Assembly (NCBI GenBank): GCA_946481025.1
Contig: CAMLNA010000094.1
Location: 1 to 17,027, forward strand
Direction: 5' to 3'
DNA from: an uncultured Rivibacter sp.
GTDB taxonomy: Bacteria; Pseudomonadota; Gammaproteobacteria; Burkholderiales; Burkholderiaceae
DNA length: 17,027 bases
Shown: positions 14,417 through 17,027 of the stretch, piece by piece
How positions within the stretch are numbered: position 1 is the stretch's first letter
Layout: each line of letters opens with the position of its first letter
Translations under genes and position numbers: made by a program
The notes under the pieces: generated by a model
Told to the model about the DNA's origin: nothing
The model's database searches: none
Seen by the model: only the letters and a program-made list of their open reading frames with translations

Positions 14417-15586
14417 ATGAAGATCAAGCTCATCACCCCCGACGCACGCCATGCCGATGCCTGGATGTCGGCCCTCGCGGCCGAGCCGGCCCTGCATGCC
14501 CACCCGATCGTGCGGCCGCTGCGCGACGTGAACGTGCTGGTCAACGGCAGCCGCCCCGACATGGTGGTGGCCGAGACCGTGACGCCGCAGGACTTCGAGG
14601 CGCTGGAGCGGCTGGCGGCGGACCACCCCGAGGTGGACTACGTGCTGGTGGGCAACGAACTGAGCCCCGAGTTCCTGATGCGGGCCATGCGGGTGGGCGT
14701 GCGCGAGGTGCTGCCGGCGCCCGCGTCGGCCGAAGCGGTGCTGTCCGCGCTGCGCCGCCAGATGCGCAAGCGCGCGCCGGTGCAGGCGCCGGCCCATGAG
14801 CCCGGCCGCGTGTTCGCCTTCGTCTCGTGCAAGGGCGGCAGCGGCGCCACCTTCACCGCGGCCAACCTCGCCCACATGCTGGCCGACGGCGGCCAGCGCC
14901 GCGTGGCGCTCATCGACATGAACCTGCAGTTCGGCGACGCGGCGCTGTTCGTCAGCAGCGAGCGGCCGGTGAGCAACGTGGCCGACGTGGCGCACAACAT
15001 CGCCCGCCTCGACGCCGACCTGCTGCGCTCGGCGATGAATCCCGTGGCACCCGGCCTGTGGGTGCTGGCCGCGCCGGAAGACCCGGCGCATGCGGCCGAC
15101 GTGACGCCCGCGCACGTGGAGGCCATCGTGCACATGGCACAGGGCATGTTCGACTTCGTCGTCATCGACGCCGGCCGCTCGCTGAGCGCGGTGTCGCTGC
15201 AGGCGCTGGACCTGGCCGACCGCGTGTTCGCGGTGCTGCAGCTCACGCTGCCGTTCATCCGCGATGGCAAGCGCCTGCGCGACGTGTTCCGCTCGCTCGA
15301 CTACCCCGAGGACAAGATCCAGTGGATCGTCAACCGCTACCAGAAGGGCGGCCAGCTCACCCTCGAGGACCTGCAGAAGACGCTGGGCCTCGCCCGCGTG
15401 TCGACGCTGCCCAACCAGTACGAGGTGGTGGCCGCCTCGGTCAACCAGGGCGTGCCGGTGGAAAGCATCGCGCCGGGCAGCGCCATCGCCCGCGCCCTGC
15501 GCGAGCTGGCGCAGGCCATCGCGCCGGGCGCCACACAACCGCAGCGAGGCAAGTGGCTCACCGGCCTCTTCCGCGCGACCCATTGA
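14417..15586 (+). CDS. cpaE: Pilus localisation ATPase CpaE/TadZ
   Basis: This 389-residue cytoplasmic protein of the MinD/ParA superfamily places the Tad machine in the cell. The N-terminal 115 residues look like a receiver-type fold without the acidic pair, and the phosphoacceptor position has VVAE, so phosphorylation is unlikely. The ATPase part starts at about 130 with a deviant Walker [11 protein letters not shown] at 137-146. The signature lysine K139 is kept, but the usual second lysine is A144, a change known in CpaE/TadZ proteins. [12 protein letters not shown] at 164-175 and Walker [10 protein letters not shown] at 245-253 follow. The C-terminal part runs to LTGLFRATH. The start at 14417 is favoured by AAAGAG; ATG 14399 would add six residues. 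It lies 28 nt before cpaF. Confidence 0.92.
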   Translation: MKIKLITPDARHADAWMSALAAEPALHAHPIVRPLRDVNVLVNGSRPDMVVAETVTPQDFEALERLAADHPEVDYVLVGNELSPEFLMRAMRVGVREVLPAPASAEAVLSALRRQMRKRAPVQAPAHEPGRVFAFVSCKGGSGATFTAANLAHMLADGGQRRVALIDMNLQFGDAALFVSSERPVSNVADVAHNIARLDADLLRSAMNPVAPGLWVLAAPEDPAHAADVTPAHVEAIVHMAQGMFDFVVIDAGRSLSAVSLQALDLADRVFAVLQLTLPFIRDGKRLRDVFRSLDYPEDKIQWIVNRYQKGGQLTLEDLQKTLGLARVSTLPNQYEVVAASVNQGVPVESIAPGSAIARALRELAQAIAPGATQPQRGKWLTGLFRATH

Positions 15587-15614
15587 ACCGCCGCCACCAG
15601 AAAGGGACCCCACC

Positions 15615-16967
15615 ATGAGCCTGCGCGAAAGACTGGGCGCCGCCCAGGGATTCACCGGCGCGGAGCCGCCGCTCGAGCCGGCCGGGCTGCCCACTCGGGC
15701 CTACCACGAGACCAAGGCGCGGATTCACCAGCTGCTGCTGGGCCGGCTCGACCTGGAGGCGATGGAAAGCCTCTCGCAGGACTCGCTGAAGGAGGAGCTG
15801 CGCCAGATGGTCGAGCGGCTGCTCGCCGAAGAGAACCTGGTCCTCAACGCCGGCGAGCGGCGCAACCTGGTGCGCGACATCCAGTACGAGATGCTGGGTT
15901 TCGGGCCGCTGGAGCCGCTGCTGGCCGACCCCACCGTGTCGGACATCCTGGTCAACACCCACCAGCAGATCTACGTCGAGCGCAAGGGCCGGCTGGAGCT
16001 CACCGACATCACCTTCATCGACGACGCGCACCTGCTCAAGATCATCGACAAGATCGTCTCGCGCATGGGCCGCCGCGTCGACGAGTCCAGCCCCATGGTC
16101 GACGCCCGACTGCCCGACGGCTCGCGGGTGAACGCGATCATCCCGCCGCTGGCCATCGACGGGCCCATCCTCTCGATCCGCCGCTTCGCGGCGGTGCCGC
16201 TGCAGATCGACAAGCTGGTCGAGTTCCGCTCGATGTCGGCCGAGATGGCGCAGTTCATCGGCGCGTTGTCCGAAGCCAAGGTCAACATCCTCATCTCGGG
16301 CGGCACCGGCTCGGGCAAGACCACGCTGCTCAACATCCTGTCGGGCTACATCCCGGCGGCCGAGCGCGTGGTCACCATCGAGGATGCGGCCGAGCTGCAG
16401 CTGCAGCAGCCGCACGTGGTGCGGCTCGAAACGCGCCCGCCCAACATCGAAGGCCGCGGCGAGGTGACGCAGCGCGCGCTGGTGCGCAACGCGCTGCGCA
16501 TGCGGCCCGATCGCATCATCCTCGGCGAGACGCGCGGCCCCGAGGCGCTGGACATGCTGCAGGCCATGAACACCGGCCATGAAGGCTCCATGACCACGGT
16601 GCATGCCAACACGCCGCGCGACGCGCTGGCGCGGCTGGAAAGCATGATCGCGATGGCCGGCGTGGACCTGCCGGCACGCGCCGCGCGCGCGCAGATCGCG
16701 TCGGCCATCGGCGTGGTGATCCAGGCCAACCGCCTCTCCGACGGCACGCGCAAGCTCACCAGCATCCAGGAGATCACCGGCATGGAAGGCGACACGCTCA
16801 CCATGCAGGAGATATTCGCCTTCAAGCAGACCGGCGTGGCGGCCAACGGCGCAGTGGAAGGCCACTTCAGCGCCACCGGCGTGCGCCCGCGCTTCTGGGA
16901 GCGGCTGGTCACCCGCGGCATCTCGCTGCCCGAAACCCTGTTCGCGCCGGTGCGGCGCGTGGTCTGA
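15615..16967 (+). CDS. cpaF: Tad pilus motor ATPase CpaF/TadA
   Basis: This 450-residue hexameric secretion ATPase powers Flp pilus assembly with the membrane platform TadB/TadC. The N-terminal helical domain is at about 30-100 ([19 protein letters not shown] at 96-114). The catalytic half has Walker [10 protein letters not shown] at 229-237, Asp box [10 protein letters not shown] at 252-261, Walker [10 protein letters not shown] at 300-308 and His box [12 protein letters not shown] at 321-332. The [14 protein letters not shown] segment follows at 357-370. AAGGGA lies upstream of the ATG, and all motor motifs are intact. Length and order are typical of CpaF/TadA. The gene follows cpaE by 28 nt and precedes a probable tadB by 13 nt. 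Confidence 0.96.
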   Translation: MSLRERLGAAQGFTGAEPPLEPAGLPTRAYHETKARIHQLLLGRLDLEAMESLSQDSLKEELRQMVERLLAEENLVLNAGERRNLVRDIQYEMLGFGPLEPLLADPTVSDILVNTHQQIYVERKGRLELTDITFIDDAHLLKIIDKIVSRMGRRVDESSPMVDARLPDGSRVNAIIPPLAIDGPILSIRRFAAVPLQIDKLVEFRSMSAEMAQFIGALSEAKVNILISGGTGSGKTTLLNILSGYIPAAERVVTIEDAAELQLQQPHVVRLETRPPNIEGRGEVTQRALVRNALRMRPDRIILGETRGPEALDMLQAMNTGHEGSMTTVHANTPRDALARLESMIAMAGVDLPARAARAQIASAIGVVIQANRLSDGTRKLTSIQEITGMEGDTLTMQEIFAFKQTGVAANGAVEGHFSATGVRPRFWERLVTRGISLPETLFAPVRRVV

Positions 16968-16980
16968 GCAGGAGGCCGCC

Positions 16981-17027
16981 ATGGACCTCTCATTCGTGCT
17001 GTTCGCGGTGGTGGCCTTCCTGGCCGT
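16981..17027 (+). CDS. tadB: Probable TadB, 5' end only
   Basis: Only the first 47 nt are in the window, reading [15 protein letters not shown], a hydrophobic N-terminus. AGGAGG at 16970-16975 lies 5 nt before the ATG and 13 nt separate it from cpaF. In Tad loci the gene after cpaF/tadA is almost always tadB, an inner-membrane platform protein with an N-terminal membrane helix, so the call rests on position and the visible helix start. The sequence alone is too short to prove it. Confidence 0.65.
   Translation, partial: MDLSFVLFAVVAFLA

Noticed and set aside
1..17027. Mobile elements, CRISPR arrays, tRNA or rRNA genes
   Set aside because: I found no transposase, long terminal inverted repeats, regular spacer repeats or RNA gene signatures on either strand.

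Overview
The window is very GC-rich, gene-dense and entirely coded on the + strand. Codon use, the close match of the peptide-transporter ATPases to DppD and DppF, and the gene order of the pilus cluster suggest a betaproteobacterium of the Burkholderiales, possibly Comamonadaceae. That placement is my inference, since there is no rRNA or other marker here. I see no tRNA, CRISPR array, insertion sequence or integration scar. No stretch longer than 130 bases lacks a gene.

Region 1 (1-2910) is the distal part of a dipeptide ABC transporter operon: the permease dppC and the two ATPases dppD and dppF, tightly packed (7-nt gap, then an ATGA overlap). The binding protein and first permease would lie upstream of the window.

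Region 2 (3041-6167), after a 130-nt gap, is a compact signalling unit. It encodes a membrane-anchored HisKA_3 histidine kinase, a NarL/LuxR-type response regulator, and, by a GTGA overlap with the regulator, an ICMT/PEMT-like integral membrane methyltransferase.

Region 3 (6270-17027, running off the end) is a Tad/Flp (type IVc) pilus locus. It starts with a receiver-only response regulator 10 nt upstream of a first Flp pilin. A second Flp pilin follows, flanked on both sides by predicted RNA hairpins. Next come the prepilin peptidase CpaA, an uncharacterised winged-helix plus AAA ATPase, CpaB, the secretin CpaC, a small lipoprotein, a TadG-like protein, two TadE-like pseudopilins, CpaE/TadZ, the motor ATPase CpaF/TadA and the first codons of a probable TadB. 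Many junctions overlap or are only a few bases long, so coordinated and partly coupled translation is likely.

Inferred working model: CpaA cleaves the Flp pilins and TadE proteins after a conserved glycine, CpaE positions the machine, CpaF with TadB drives assembly, and CpaB, CpaC and the lipoprotein form the periplasmic and outer-membrane channel. The two-component module and the single-domain receiver probably control when the pilus is made. The least explained parts are the AAA protein, the membrane methyltransferase, the output-less receiver, the small lipoprotein, a roughly 30-residue insertion in the secretin N-domain, and the hairpins around the second pilin gene.
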